In this document: one piece after another, positions 44,567-53,253 of the stretch
Layout: each line of letters begins with the position of its first letter
Numbering within the stretch: the first letter of the stretch is position 1
Assembly: GCA_037200975.1 (NCBI GenBank)
Contig: JBBCGI010000001.1
Location: 2,728,001-2,792,000 of the forward strand
From: Pseudomonadota bacterium
Lineage (GTDB): Bacteria > Pseudomonadota > Gammaproteobacteria > Steroidobacterales > Steroidobacteraceae
Reading direction: 5' to 3'
Length of the DNA stretch: 64,000 nt
Translations under genes and position numbers: made by a program
Notes under the pieces: generated by a model
What the model saw: the letters and a program-made list of their open reading frames with translations, nothing else
The model's database searches: none
What the model was told of the DNA's origin: nothing

Positions 44567-46386
44567 GACTTCGACGCCGCAATGCTCGAGGCGAGCGCCT
44601 CCAATGTCTCCCAGCGTTCCATGCTGGTGGAGATCAAGGTGGCTAGTTCGGTGGCGCGTTCACGATCGCGACGCATCTGCTCCGCGCCCGCCTTGTGGTA
44701 ATCGGGCGAATAACTCTTCTCCGTCAACTCGAGCTGCTCGCGTTCGAGTTTCTCGATGTCCGCGGGCAGCGATTCGAGCTCGCGCTGCTCCTTGAAGCTG
44801 AGTTTGCGTTTTGGTGCCGCGGCAACCGGCGCCAGCGCAGCCGGCGCCGCGGGCGCGGCGCGGCGCACGGACACCGCGCGCGGCAACGTGCGTTGCCTGA
44901 GCCAGTCGGTATAGCCGCCGACGTAGTCATGCCACTGGCCCTTGCCCGCCGCGGCGATCGTCTGCGTCACGACATTGTCGAGGAACGTGCGGTCGTGGCT
45001 GACCAGCAGCAGCGTGCCCGGGTAATCGACCAGCATCGTCTCGAGCAATTCCAGCGAATCGATGTCGAGATCGTTGGTGGGTTCGTCGAGCACCAGCATG
45101 TTCGCCGGCCGCGCGAACAGCCGCGCCAACAGCAGGCGATTGCGCTCGCCGCCCGACAACATGCGGATCGGCGCGTTCGCGCGCCGGCTGTCGAACAGGA
45201 AATCGTTGAGGTAACTCGAGATGTGTTTGCGGCTTTCGCCGATCTCCACCCAGTCCGAGCCGGGATTCACGGTCTCCGCGAGCGTGCGCTCGGGATCCAG
45301 CTGCTCGCGCAACTGGTCGAAGTACGCGACCTGCAAGTTGGTGCCGCGTTTGACGCGTCCGCTGTCCGGCTCGAGCGTGCCCACGATCAGCTTGATCATG
45401 GTCGTCTTGCCCGCGCCGTTCGGCCCTAACAACCCGACGCGATCGCCGCGCATCACGCGCAAATTGACATCGTCGAGAATCTTCCGTTCGCCGAAAGTCT
45501 TGCTGACGTTCTCGAACTCCGCCACGAGTTTTCCCGACCGCTCACCCGTGTCCACGTTGAGGCGCACGCTGCCGATGCGTTCGCGCCGCGCGGCGCGTTC
45601 CTCGCGCAGGTGTTCGAGCCGCTTCACGCGGCCTTCGTTGCGCGTGCGCCGCGCCTCCACGCCCCTGCGGATCCACACTTCTTCCTGCGCCCAGAATTTC
45701 TCGAAGCGGCGCTTCGCCAGGTCTTCTGCGAGATTGATCTCGGCCTTGCGTTGCTCGTAGACGCTGTAGTTGCCCGGGAAGGTGCGCAGCTGGCCACGAT
45801 CTAGCTCGGCGATGCGTGTCGCCACCTTGTCGAGAAAGCGCCGGTCGTGCGTGATGACGATGCAGGTGACGTTCTTCTGCAGCAGCTCTTCGAGCGTCTC
45901 GATGCCGTCCAAGTCGAGGTGGTTGGTGGGTTCGTCGAGCAGCATGATCTCGGGCTCGAGCGCGAAGGCCAGCGCCAGCGCGGCGCGTTTGCGTTCGCCG
46001 CCCGACATCGACGCGGGATTCGCTTCCTCGTTCACCTCGAAACGGTGCAGGTATTCGGTGAGCCGCGCCTCGATCGCATAGCGGCGGCGGTCGTCGTGCA
46101 TGTCGTCGAACTTGCCGTGCAGCAGCAGCGACTCGCGCACGGTATCGGCGGGCGGCAGCACCGGCTCCTGCTCGACGCTGCCGATGGTCAGCCCCGGCTT
46201 GCGTTGCACTTCGCCCTCATCGAGTGCGAGTTTGCCCAGCAACACCGACAGCAGCGACGACTTGCCGGTGCCGTTGCGGCCGATGAGCCCGATGCGTTCG
46301 CCGTCCTGCACCGCGAGCGCGGCGCCGTCGAGCAGCGGCGTGAGGCCGAACGCGAGTCCGGCATCCTTGATGGCGATCAGCGTCAC
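44563..46386 (-). CDS. uup: ABC-F family ATPase Uup
   Basis: A 607-residue protein with two ABC cassettes: Walker A GRNGTGKSS and GPNGAGKTT, signatures SGGERKR and SGGERNR, Walker B LLDEPTNHLD and VLDEPTNDLD. The inter-cassette linker is rich in Arg, and the C-terminal domain (from about 525) is a basic coiled-coil of the Uup type (KLSFKEQRELESLP). Soluble ABC-F proteins act on ribosomes; Uup has also been linked to branched DNA. GTG 46386 overlaps the upstream gene's TGA; an ATG at 46416 lies within that gene. Confidence 0.92.
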   Translation of the reverse strand: MTLIAIKDAGLAFGLTPLLDGAALAVQDGERIGLIGRNGTGKSSLLSVLLGKLALDEGEVQRKPGLTIGSVEQEPVLPPADTVRESLLLHGKFDDMHDDRRRYAIEARLTEYLHRFEVNEEANPASMSGGERKRAALALAFALEPEIMLLDEPTNHLDLDGIETLEELLQKNVTCIVITHDRRFLDKVATRIAELDRGQLRTFPGNYSVYEQRKAEINLAEDLAKRRFEKFWAQEEVWIRRGVEARRTRNEGRVKRLEHLREERAARRERIGSVRLNVDTGERSGKLVAEFENVSKTFGERKILDDVNLRVMRGDRVGLLGPNGAGKTTMIKLIVGTLEPDSGRVKRGTNLQVAYFDQLREQLDPERTLAETVNPGSDWVEIGESRKHISSYLNDFLFDSRRANAPIRMLSGGERNRLLLARLFARPANMLVLDEPTNDLDIDSLELLETMLVDYPGTLLLVSHDRTFLDNVVTQTIAAAGKGQWHDYVGGYTDWLRQRTLPRAVSVRRAAPAAPAALAPVAAAPKRKLSFKEQRELESLPADIEKLEREQLELTEKSYSPDYHKAGAEQMRRDRERATELATLISTSMERWETLEALASSIAASKS

Positions 46387-47723
46387 AACGGATTCTGCAG
46401 TTCGAGCCAGATCCACTCGGTGGCGTCCGGCACATTCGCGCCGCGCCCGCCGGTGGCCGGGAAGTTGTTGTCGTTCACGATCACGACGTGTTTGCGATCC
46501 AGCACCTGGATGGATTCGATGGTCAGGTACGGGAAGCGGAACGGCGCCCCCGGTGTCGCGACCTGCGCGAGACCGCGGGCATTGCCGATCGACAGCAGGT
46601 CGATGACCAGCTTCTTCTGCAGCGGTTTGCCTGGCGCCGCATTGTCGAGATCGATCGAATAGACGCGCTTGGCCTTCGCCGCGTCACCTTCGAGGCTGTC
46701 GCGTTCGATGACCACGAAGCGATTGCCCTCGATCCGCGACATGTCGGTGACCGAAACCGTATCCGCGTCGAGCTCATATATAAGAGTGACCGGCAGCCAC
46801 TTGCCGGCGGCGGTGTCGTATCGCTGCACGCGCAATGTTTTCGGCGGGTCGCCCGCGACCGGGCCTTCGAGAATGGTCACCAGGGTCTTGTCGTCGCCCG
46901 ACAGATCCATCGCCTCGAAGCCGCGCGAATGCGCGATGCGCGGTTCTTCGGCATGCGCGATCACCAGCGGGTGATCCGTCGAATGCAATCCGCCGGGCAA
47001 TTCGACCGGCGGCGCGAGCAACTCGCCGTCCTCCGAGAAGTGCAGCAGCCACGGTCCGAATTCGTCGCCCACCCAGAAGGTGTCGTCGGGCATCGCGACC
47101 AGCGATTCCGGGTCGGCGTCGGCGCCGGTCAGCAGGCGCTCGGGCTCGCTCTCGTCGGTGAGCCGGAAGGGAAAGAATTTCGCCGGATCGGATAGTTCGA
47201 TGACCGCCTGTAACGCGGTGCGCGAATCGGTACCGGCTTCGGTGCGGGGCCGCACGTCGAATAGATAGATGCAGAGCCGGTAGTCGGAGCTGTTCCATTT
47301 GGCGCCGAAGCCGTTGTCGGAGAGCGCCCACCAGGCGCCGGCGGTAGGGCCGGGCTTGATGGAGCTGACGCCTTGAACCGGCTGCGATTCGAATCGCGCC
47401 GCGGCGCCGCGCCGGCCTGCGCCGTCGAACTGGCCCGACGGCGGCCCGTCACGCAGCGCATTGGTAGGCATCACGATCAAGCCGATCAATTCGACCGGGG
47501 GCGGCGGCGGAGCGGCTTTCTCAGGCGGCGCTTTCTTGACCGCACCCGCGCTGGTTTTGGACGCAGCGGGCTTCGGGCCTGCCGGCACGGGCTTCTTCAC
47601 CGTGGTCGGCGCCTTCTTGTCCGGCGCGTCGGTCGCCGCGGCGATGGAGCTGGTGTACGACAGCAAACACGCCGCGGCACATGCCGAAGCCACGGAAACG
47701 GCGCGCGATCTGAGGCCAAGCAT
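46383..47723 (-). CDS. Exported phytase-like esterase (PF13449-like)
   Basis: A 446-residue protein with a signal peptide (about 1-30), a Lys/Pro/Ala-rich linker (about 32-80) and an 'esterase-like activity of phytase' domain: SGQFDGAG, WWALSDNGFGAKWNSSDY, TGADADPESLVAMPDDTFWVGDEFGP and IVNDNNFP near the C-terminus. Substrate unproven; the fold is a beta-propeller. ATG 47723 (MLGLRSRAV) gives the best signal peptide. The stop overlaps the uup start (GTGA), an odd functional pairing that suggests only cotranscription. Confidence 0.8.
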   Translation of the reverse strand: MLGLRSRAVSVASACAAACLLSYTSSIAAATDAPDKKAPTTVKKPVPAGPKPAASKTSAGAVKKAPPEKAAPPPPPVELIGLIVMPTNALRDGPPSGQFDGAGRRGAAARFESQPVQGVSSIKPGPTAGAWWALSDNGFGAKWNSSDYRLCIYLFDVRPRTEAGTDSRTALQAVIELSDPAKFFPFRLTDESEPERLLTGADADPESLVAMPDDTFWVGDEFGPWLLHFSEDGELLAPPVELPGGLHSTDHPLVIAHAEEPRIAHSRGFEAMDLSGDDKTLVTILEGPVAGDPPKTLRVQRYDTAAGKWLPVTLIYELDADTVSVTDMSRIEGNRFVVIERDSLEGDAAKAKRVYSIDLDNAAPGKPLQKKLVIDLLSIGNARGLAQVATPGAPFRFPYLTIESIQVLDRKHVVIVNDNNFPATGGRGANVPDATEWIWLELQNPL

Positions 47724-47765
47724 GGCGGCGATTCTACGCGCGGCCGCGCATCGCCTCACAACTCG

Positions 47766-49820
47766 TTAGAAACGAGTCTCCAGGGTCAATCGCAGCGTGC
47801 GCGGCTCCACCGGGTGGAAATGTCGGTCCTCGACCGGCGCACTCTCGCCGGGCAGCTGGCTCTCGTAGAAATAAGTGATGTCGTTGTCGTTCGAATCGAA
47901 CAGGTTGTAGGCCGCGAGCGAAACCGAGAACCGCTTGCCGAACCGTCGCCCGATCTCGAGGTTCACGAGCGTGGTCGGATCGGAACGCACGCTGTTGTCT
48001 TCGACCAGCGGCGCCGCGCCGAAGTGGCGGAAACGCGCGCCGCCGAACCAGCCGCTGGGATGCTGGACCGCGACGCCGACCGACGCGACGCTCTCTACGG
48101 CGTTGGGGATGAAATCTCCCGCGGCGTCGAATTCGCTGAAGCGGCCGTGCGACCAGGCGAGGTCCGCATCGAGCGTGAGCCACGCGCGCGGCATCACGTA
48201 CACGCCGACTTCGACGCCGTGCCGTTTGGTGGCGCGGCTCGCCTCGGTGGCGCCCGCATCGCCGACGTAGAGCAATTCCGAATCGAGGTCGAGGGTCCAC
48301 GCGGTGACCGCGAGCTGCGTGTACGGCACCAGCGCCGTGCGCACGCCGATCTCCGCGCCGGTGGCGCGCACCATGGGGTTCACGCGATCCGCCGCGGTCG
48401 TGCCGTCGACCGGATCGACACGGATGGTGGTACCGCGCGCGTCGTTTTCATGAAAGCCGCGTCCGGCGTTCACGAACAGCTCGGTCTCGGCCCATGGCCC
48501 GAACACCAGCGAGAGCTTGGGACTGGTGATGGAGTCGCTGGCGCTGCCGCTGTTGAGCGCGAGGCCGCTGCGCACGTCGAAATCCGCGCGGTCGTGACGC
48601 AAACCCGCAATCACGCGCAGCCAGTCGGTGGCCTGCACTTGTTGTTCTACATAGAAGCCGAGGCCGAGCCGCTCGACCGAGTCCTGCCGGATGGTCGTCA
48701 GGCGCACGCGCTCGTCGGTGAGGTACAGCCCCACGCGGCCGATGTCGTCGTAGCGCGATTCGAGGCCGAAACGCAGCTGGCCCGTGAGGCCGCCGAAATT
48801 CGTCGCGCGGCTGATGTCGGCATGCAGCCCATACGCCTTGCGGTCGTCGAACTGTTCGAACTGGTCGCCATCCACCGCGTTCAATGCGTACGTGAAGTTC
48901 GAGAACAGATCGAGTTGGTAATCGAGCGCGTAGACATTGGCGTTCAGGTTCCAGTCGCCGAGTGGTTTGGCCACGTCCAGCGACAATGCATAGCGGTGCG
49001 ATTCGCCGCCGTCGCTGCCGTCGATGAAGCCGAAGCGGTCGAGCAGGCCGGAAGTCACGGCGCGCTCGGGAATCTGGTCGGTGGAGTTCCATCGGCCGTC
49101 GTAGGCCGAAGCGGTGATCGCATATCCGTCGTGGCGCTCGCCGCGCGAATATTTGATCAGGGCGTTCACGCGCCGCAGGTCTTCTTTCAGATCCCACGGA
49201 CCATCCGTGGCGCTGTAGTCGAGACCGAAGAGCAGATCGCCGCCCGCGAGGCCGGCCGAACCGGCTAACAACCCGCGCGTGTATGAATCCTCGCCGACGG
49301 TCAGCGACAGCAATGTGTCGTCGAGCTTGTGCCGGTAGCGCAGGTCCACCGCGCCGGCCGCGGAGAAGTTGCCTTCGTCGGCGTAGTACGTGCCCTTCTT
49401 GTATTCGATGCGGTCGAGCAGCTCGGGGATGACGAAGTTGATGTCGGTGTAGCCCTGCCCGTGGCCGTGCGTGTGCATGTTGACGGGGATGCCGTCGACG
49501 CTGGTCGCCAGATCGGTGCCGTGGTCGAGATTGAAGCCGCGCAGGAAATACTGGTTCGCCTTGCCGTCGCCGCTGTGCTGCGTGACCACGAGGCCGGGAA
49601 CGGTCTCGAGCAGCTCGCCGGTGCGCAGCACCGGACGCGTCTCGAGCTGCGCGCGGGTCACGGTGCCCTGGCTCGAGGATTCGACCCTGCCGATGAGTTT
49701 ATGGCGCCGCGCCGTGACCACGACCTCGTCGAGATCGTCGGTGGGCACACCGGCGGCGAATACCTGCGATGCCACGGTGCCGAGCGCAAGGACGCTCAGG
49801 CGAAAGCCAACCTGCTTCAT
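47766..49820 (-). CDS. TonB-dependent outer-membrane receptor
   Basis: A 684-residue receptor: signal peptide (about 1-22), TonB box-like DEVVVTA (residues 31-37), plug domain with ETVPGLVVTQHSGDGKANQY and LRGFNLDHGTDLATSVDGIP, then a 22-strand barrel ending in Phe (LTLETRF). The plug has a His-rich loop NMHTHGHGQGY, which hints at metal or metal-complex binding. Similar receptors are often found with HupE/UreJ-type permeases, and one lies nearby at 51006. The substrate is inferred only. No Fur box recognised upstream. Confidence 0.92.
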   Translation of the reverse strand: MKQVGFRLSVLALGTVASQVFAAGVPTDDLDEVVVTARRHKLIGRVESSSQGTVTRAQLETRPVLRTGELLETVPGLVVTQHSGDGKANQYFLRGFNLDHGTDLATSVDGIPVNMHTHGHGQGYTDINFVIPELLDRIEYKKGTYYADEGNFSAAGAVDLRYRHKLDDTLLSLTVGEDSYTRGLLAGSAGLAGGDLLFGLDYSATDGPWDLKEDLRRVNALIKYSRGERHDGYAITASAYDGRWNSTDQIPERAVTSGLLDRFGFIDGSDGGESHRYALSLDVAKPLGDWNLNANVYALDYQLDLFSNFTYALNAVDGDQFEQFDDRKAYGLHADISRATNFGGLTGQLRFGLESRYDDIGRVGLYLTDERVRLTTIRQDSVERLGLGFYVEQQVQATDWLRVIAGLRHDRADFDVRSGLALNSGSASDSITSPKLSLVFGPWAETELFVNAGRGFHENDARGTTIRVDPVDGTTAADRVNPMVRATGAEIGVRTALVPYTQLAVTAWTLDLDSELLYVGDAGATEASRATKRHGVEVGVYVMPRAWLTLDADLAWSHGRFSEFDAAGDFIPNAVESVASVGVAVQHPSGWFGGARFRHFGAAPLVEDNSVRSDPTTLVNLEIGRRFGKRFSVSLAAYNLFDSNDNDITYFYESQLPGESAPVEDRHFHPVEPRTLRLTLETRF

Positions 49821-49889
49821 TGTTTTGGAACCCCGGAATTTCGCGCAGCCTACAACGCAGCACGTTGCGGTTGCGTTACTCGCGGGGTT

Positions 49890-50927
49890 CTAGCCGCGCG
49901 CCCCGGACGCACAGGGCTGGATCACGCGGAAATCGAGCAGCTCCACGTCGTTGCAGCGGTAGTGCGGTTTGCATTCCTCGTCGCTGCACAAGTCGGTGGA
50001 AAGATACTTTTTATTGTCGTCGCAGAACACGGTGACGACACAGGCGGCGTCGCCCTGTTCATGCGCGATCTCCAGTGCCCCCAGCAGGTTGGCGCCGGAG
50101 CTGATGCCCACGGCGATGCCGAGCTCATTCGCCAGCCGCTGCGACATGACGATGGCATCGCCGTCCCAGATGTCGAGGATGCGGCCGAGCTCGCCCAGCT
50201 TCACGATGGACGGCACGAATTCGTCGCTGATGCCCTGGATGCGATGGCGGCCGGTCTTGTGACCGGTGCGCAGCGTCGGTGAATTGGCCGGCTCGAGAGG
50301 ATGGGCCGCGACGGCGCCGAGGGTCTCGCGCAGGTGGCGCGCCACACCCATGACCGTCCCGCCGGTTCCGACCCCGGCAACGAAGGCGCTCGGCCTGCGA
50401 TCGATGGTCGCCAGTTGCGCCGTGATCTCAGGACCCGTGGTCTCGTAATGCGCCTGCACGTTTGCGGCGTTGTCGAATTGTTGCGGCCGGAACACATGGC
50501 CGGACTCACGCGCGAACTCGTCGGCCATGCGGATGGAGCCGAGAAATCCGCCCAGCTCCGCCGACACGGGAATGACGGCGGCGCCGAGACTCTGGATGAC
50601 GAGCACGCGTTCGCGGCTCATCCAGTCCGGCATGTAGATGCGCACGGGGTGGCCCAGCGCGCGGCCGATCGCGGCGAAGGAGATGCCGGTGTTGCCGCTC
50701 GTGGCTTCGGCGATCACATCGCCTGGCGCGATCTCGCCGCTCGTGTACGCGCGTTGCAGGATGTACAACGCCATGCGGTCCTTGATGCTGCCGGTGAAGT
50801 TGTACGCCTCGTGTTTGGCGTAGATGCGCTGCGCGCGCCCGCGATATCGGCAGTGGATCTCGAGCAGCGGCGTGCCGCCGATGAGGCGGCTCAACGCGGT
50901 GAGTTTGTGCGAAGGGATCGGCGACAT
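49890..50927 (-). CDS. PLP-dependent cysteine synthase family protein
   Basis: A 345-residue fold-type II PLP enzyme: PLP lysine Lys49 in NFTGSIKDRMA, substrate loop EATSGNTGIS, phosphate-binding GTGGTVMG and ISSGAN. The C-terminus carries a Cys-rich extension (DLCSDEECKPHYRCND) not found in CysK or CysM, characteristic of a distinct cysteine-synthase-like subfamily. It probably forms Cys or another beta-substituted Ala. ATG 50927 (MSPIPSHKL) is preferred; the longer ORF is a shadow of the HupE-like gene. Divergent from it. Confidence 0.85.
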   Translation of the reverse strand: MSPIPSHKLTALSRLIGGTPLLEIHCRYRGRAQRIYAKHEAYNFTGSIKDRMALYILQRAYTSGEIAPGDVIAEATSGNTGISFAAIGRALGHPVRIYMPDWMSRERVLVIQSLGAAVIPVSAELGGFLGSIRMADEFARESGHVFRPQQFDNAANVQAHYETTGPEITAQLATIDRRPSAFVAGVGTGGTVMGVARHLRETLGAVAAHPLEPANSPTLRTGHKTGRHRIQGISDEFVPSIVKLGELGRILDIWDGDAIVMSQRLANELGIAVGISSGANLLGALEIAHEQGDAACVVTVFCDDNKKYLSTDLCSDEECKPHYRCNDVELLDFRVIQPCASGARG

Positions 50928-51005
50928 GTGCGGGGGAATATATCCGTACGCAGCGCTCGCGTCCCTGTATCGACCTTCCCGTGCCGCGGCAGCTAGAGTG
51001 TGCGC

Positions 51006-52115
51006 GTGAAACGTCTGGCTCTCGCCGCGCTGCTGAGTTTCGGTGTCCTGGGCCACCATCCGGCGATGGCTCATGCCGTCAGCACGAGTTTCGTGCGGCT
51101 CGACGTGCCGGACGCGGCTGGGCCGGTCGGTGTGCGCTGGGACCTGCCGCTGCACGATCTCGTCTGGACCGTGTTCATCGATCGCGATTTCGATGGCGTG
51201 GTCACCGCGGCGGAAGTCGCGACCGCGCGGGCGACCATAGAGACCGCGGTACGCGGTCAGATCGTTTTGTATCGCGGCGGTCTGGCGTGTGCGCTGCGCG
51301 TCGAGGATCTCGCGCTGACCACACGTGCGGACCAGGCCTTCCTGTCGGTTGCGATGATTGCCGATTGCCCGCACCCCGGCTTGCTGGCGCTGTCGGGCGG
51401 ATTGTTCATGAGCGGCGCTGCTTCGCAACGGCTGTTGTTGAGCGCGACGCGTGGCAACGAGCAACTCGCCGGCACGATCGGTGCCGAAGCGCCGCAATGG
51501 AATGAACCCGCGAGGGCTTCGGCCTGGGCGAGTTTCGAGCGCTTCGTCGGCGAAGGGATCTGGCACGTGGTCATCGGGTACGACCACATCGCGTTCGTGT
51601 TGCTGCTGCTGTTGCCGTCGGTGTTGCGGCCGGTGGATGGCAAGTGGCAGGGTCAGACGCGGTTTACGCAGGTGGCGCGCGACATCGTGACCATCGTCAC
51701 GGCGTTCACCGTCGCGCATTCAACCACGCTCGCACTCGCGGTCACCGGCACCGTGCATCTGCCGACGCAGCCCATCGAGGTCGCGATCGCCGCATCGATC
51801 GCGGTGGCGGGCGGCATCAACCTGCTGCCGCGCTTGTCGCGGCTACGTCTGCCGCTGGCGTTGGGGTTCGGACTCGTACACGGCTTCGGTTTCGCGAACG
51901 CGCTCGGCGAGATCGACGCGACCGGAATCGCGCTGTTGCCGCTGCTGGCGGGCTTCAACATCGGCGTGGAAATTGCGCAGCTCGGCATCGTCGCGCTGGT
52001 GTTGCCGCTCATCTATATGGCGCGCGGCACTCGCTGGTATGCGGGCGGCGTGATGCCGCTAGGTTCGTGCGCGCTGGGCGCCGCCGGCGTCGTCTGGCTG
52101 CTGCAGCGCCTATGA
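51006..52115 (+). CDS. HupE/UreJ-type membrane protein
   Basis: A 369-residue protein with a signal peptide (about 1-22, ending MAHA), an extracytoplasmic domain about 24-180, then about seven spans with the HupE/UreJ_2 pattern: GYDHIAFVLLLLLP, TAFTVAHSTTLALA and GLVHGFGFANAL, rich in conserved His/Asp. Family members are predicted nickel/cobalt or other metal permeases. GTG 51006 (MKRLALAALL) is preferred over GTG 51000. With the TonB receptor at 47766 it could form a metal uptake route (inference). It is followed by palindrome 52129-52198. Confidence 0.82.
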   Translation: MKRLALAALLSFGVLGHHPAMAHAVSTSFVRLDVPDAAGPVGVRWDLPLHDLVWTVFIDRDFDGVVTAAEVATARATIETAVRGQIVLYRGGLACALRVEDLALTTRADQAFLSVAMIADCPHPGLLALSGGLFMSGAASQRLLLSATRGNEQLAGTIGAEAPQWNEPARASAWASFERFVGEGIWHVVIGYDHIAFVLLLLLPSVLRPVDGKWQGQTRFTQVARDIVTIVTAFTVAHSTTLALAVTGTVHLPTQPIEVAIAASIAVAGGINLLPRLSRLRLPLALGFGLVHGFGFANALGEIDATGIALLPLLAGFNIGVEIAQLGIVALVLPLIYMARGTRWYAGGVMPLGSCALGAAGVVWLLQRL

Positions 52116-52128
52116 AATGGGGAATGCG

Positions 52129-52198
52129 AAAAAGGGGACAGATCTATTTATTGGCTCTGCTTGTTGTGCCATCCAATAAATAGATCTGTCCCCTTTTT
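52129..52198. repeat. REP/RAYT-type palindrome, family A copy 3
   Basis: Arms 52129-52154 and 52173-52198 are perfect 26-base inverted copies, with the same AAAAGGGGACAGATCTATTT start as the copy at 5153. The 18-base centre differs. It lies between the convergent HupE-like and N-methyltransferase genes. Confidence 0.9.
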
Positions 52199-52205
52199 GC
52201 TTCCC

Positions 52206-53009
52206 CTAGCGCTTCTTGATCGCCTTGCGGCCCGAGGCCGTCAGGATTCCGGAATAACCGTAGATATTGTTGTCGCGGCACGGAATCACCTGCGCGTCGA
52301 TGCTCGAGGGCGCAAAGCCGTTGTCGAGCATCGCTTCATGCATGTCGTCGATGGAGAGGTTCGACCCCGGGAACATGCGGTCGCCGCACTTGTACGCCTT
52401 GCACTGGTGCAAGGCGTGAATGATGAACGTGCCGCCCGGTTGCAACATCGAGGTGACGTTGCGCATGCAGTTGCGCCACACCGAGCGGTCGCTCGAGATC
52501 GCGTCGATGCAGAAGCCGGTGATGATGAGATCGTAGAACCCTTCGCGCGTGGGCCCGAGCGGCTGGCGCAGGCGCGCGTCGCTCACGTACAGCCCTCTAA
52601 CTACCTTGCGCGTCTGTTGTTCGCGCTGGACGACCCGCGAGAGGTTCGGTCGCGCATGCCCTTCGCAGGCGAGCACGTAGCGGGTGAAACGCTTCCACTC
52701 GGAAGCGCTTTCATCCGCGCACAGCCATTCACGCGCTTCGGCCAGGTTGTCCGCCAGCCAGTCGGCCATGTCGAGGCGAAACGTATACTTCGACGCCGCG
52801 ATGGCCCGGTGCAGCGTGGGCCCACAGCCGTATTCGAGACCGCGGCCGAAACGCGCGCGCGCCGCGCGCAGTACATCGATCTGATAGGCGAGGACGGCCT
52901 GCTCGTCCGGGAGTACTACCTCGCTGTAGTACGTCTGGAAGTAGTCGCGAGCCTTCCATTCCGAGTAGTCCGCGACCATGGGATTTCGCGTCGTGCTGCC
53001 GTCAATCAC
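52206..53009 (-). CDS. NNMT/PNMT/TEMT-family small-molecule N-methyltransferase
   Basis: A 267-residue SAM enzyme: DYFQTYYSEVVLPDEQAVL is the NNMT-family N-terminal block, GLEYGCGPTLHRAI is motif I, and YDLIITGFCIDAIS and SMLQPGGTFIIHALHQ follow. Family members methylate small amines; guanitoxin GntF is a bacterial example. Substrate here unknown and no toxin genes are adjacent. ATG 53009 (MIDGSTTRNPM) or ATG 52979 (MVADYSEW) could start it. It is divergent from the multi-PAS kinase across a gap with two palindromes. Confidence 0.82.
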   Translation of the reverse strand: MIDGSTTRNPMVADYSEWKARDYFQTYYSEVVLPDEQAVLAYQIDVLRAARARFGRGLEYGCGPTLHRAIAASKYTFRLDMADWLADNLAEAREWLCADESASEWKRFTRYVLACEGHARPNLSRVVQREQQTRKVVRGLYVSDARLRQPLGPTREGFYDLIITGFCIDAISSDRSVWRNCMRNVTSMLQPGGTFIIHALHQCKAYKCGDRMFPGSNLSIDDMHEAMLDNGFAPSSIDAQVIPCRDNNIYGYSGILTASGRKAIKKR

Positions 53010-53046
53010 TGTGTCGTCCCCGCTAGTCCATTAGTTATTCGAAGCA

Positions 53047-53082
53047 GGTTTTGTCAAAACCTTATGTCAGAGAATACTGACA
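53047..53082. promoter_or_regulatory. Two adjacent palindromes in the divergent N-methyltransferase/kinase region
   Basis: GGTTTT-GTC-AAAACC (53047-53061) and TGTCAG-AGAATA-CTGACA (53065-53082) lie side by side, 38-73 bases upstream of the methyltransferase start. Perfect symmetry suggests operator sites. Two copies of GAATCGTGGAA also occur at about 53149 and 53190. Confidence 0.45.
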
Positions 53083-53253
53083 GGTTATGACCGGCAGTAG
53101 CCGTACGACCCTTACGAGAAGCCCTATCCGGCCGCCCAATAGTCGCAGAATCGTGGAAGCGGACTCAAATCCGCTGGCTGGGGGCCTGAATCGTGGAAAT
53201 CTGGCGAGTAGGTCAAGGTGTGTTTGCCCCGGCGCAGGTAACAATAATTGGTC

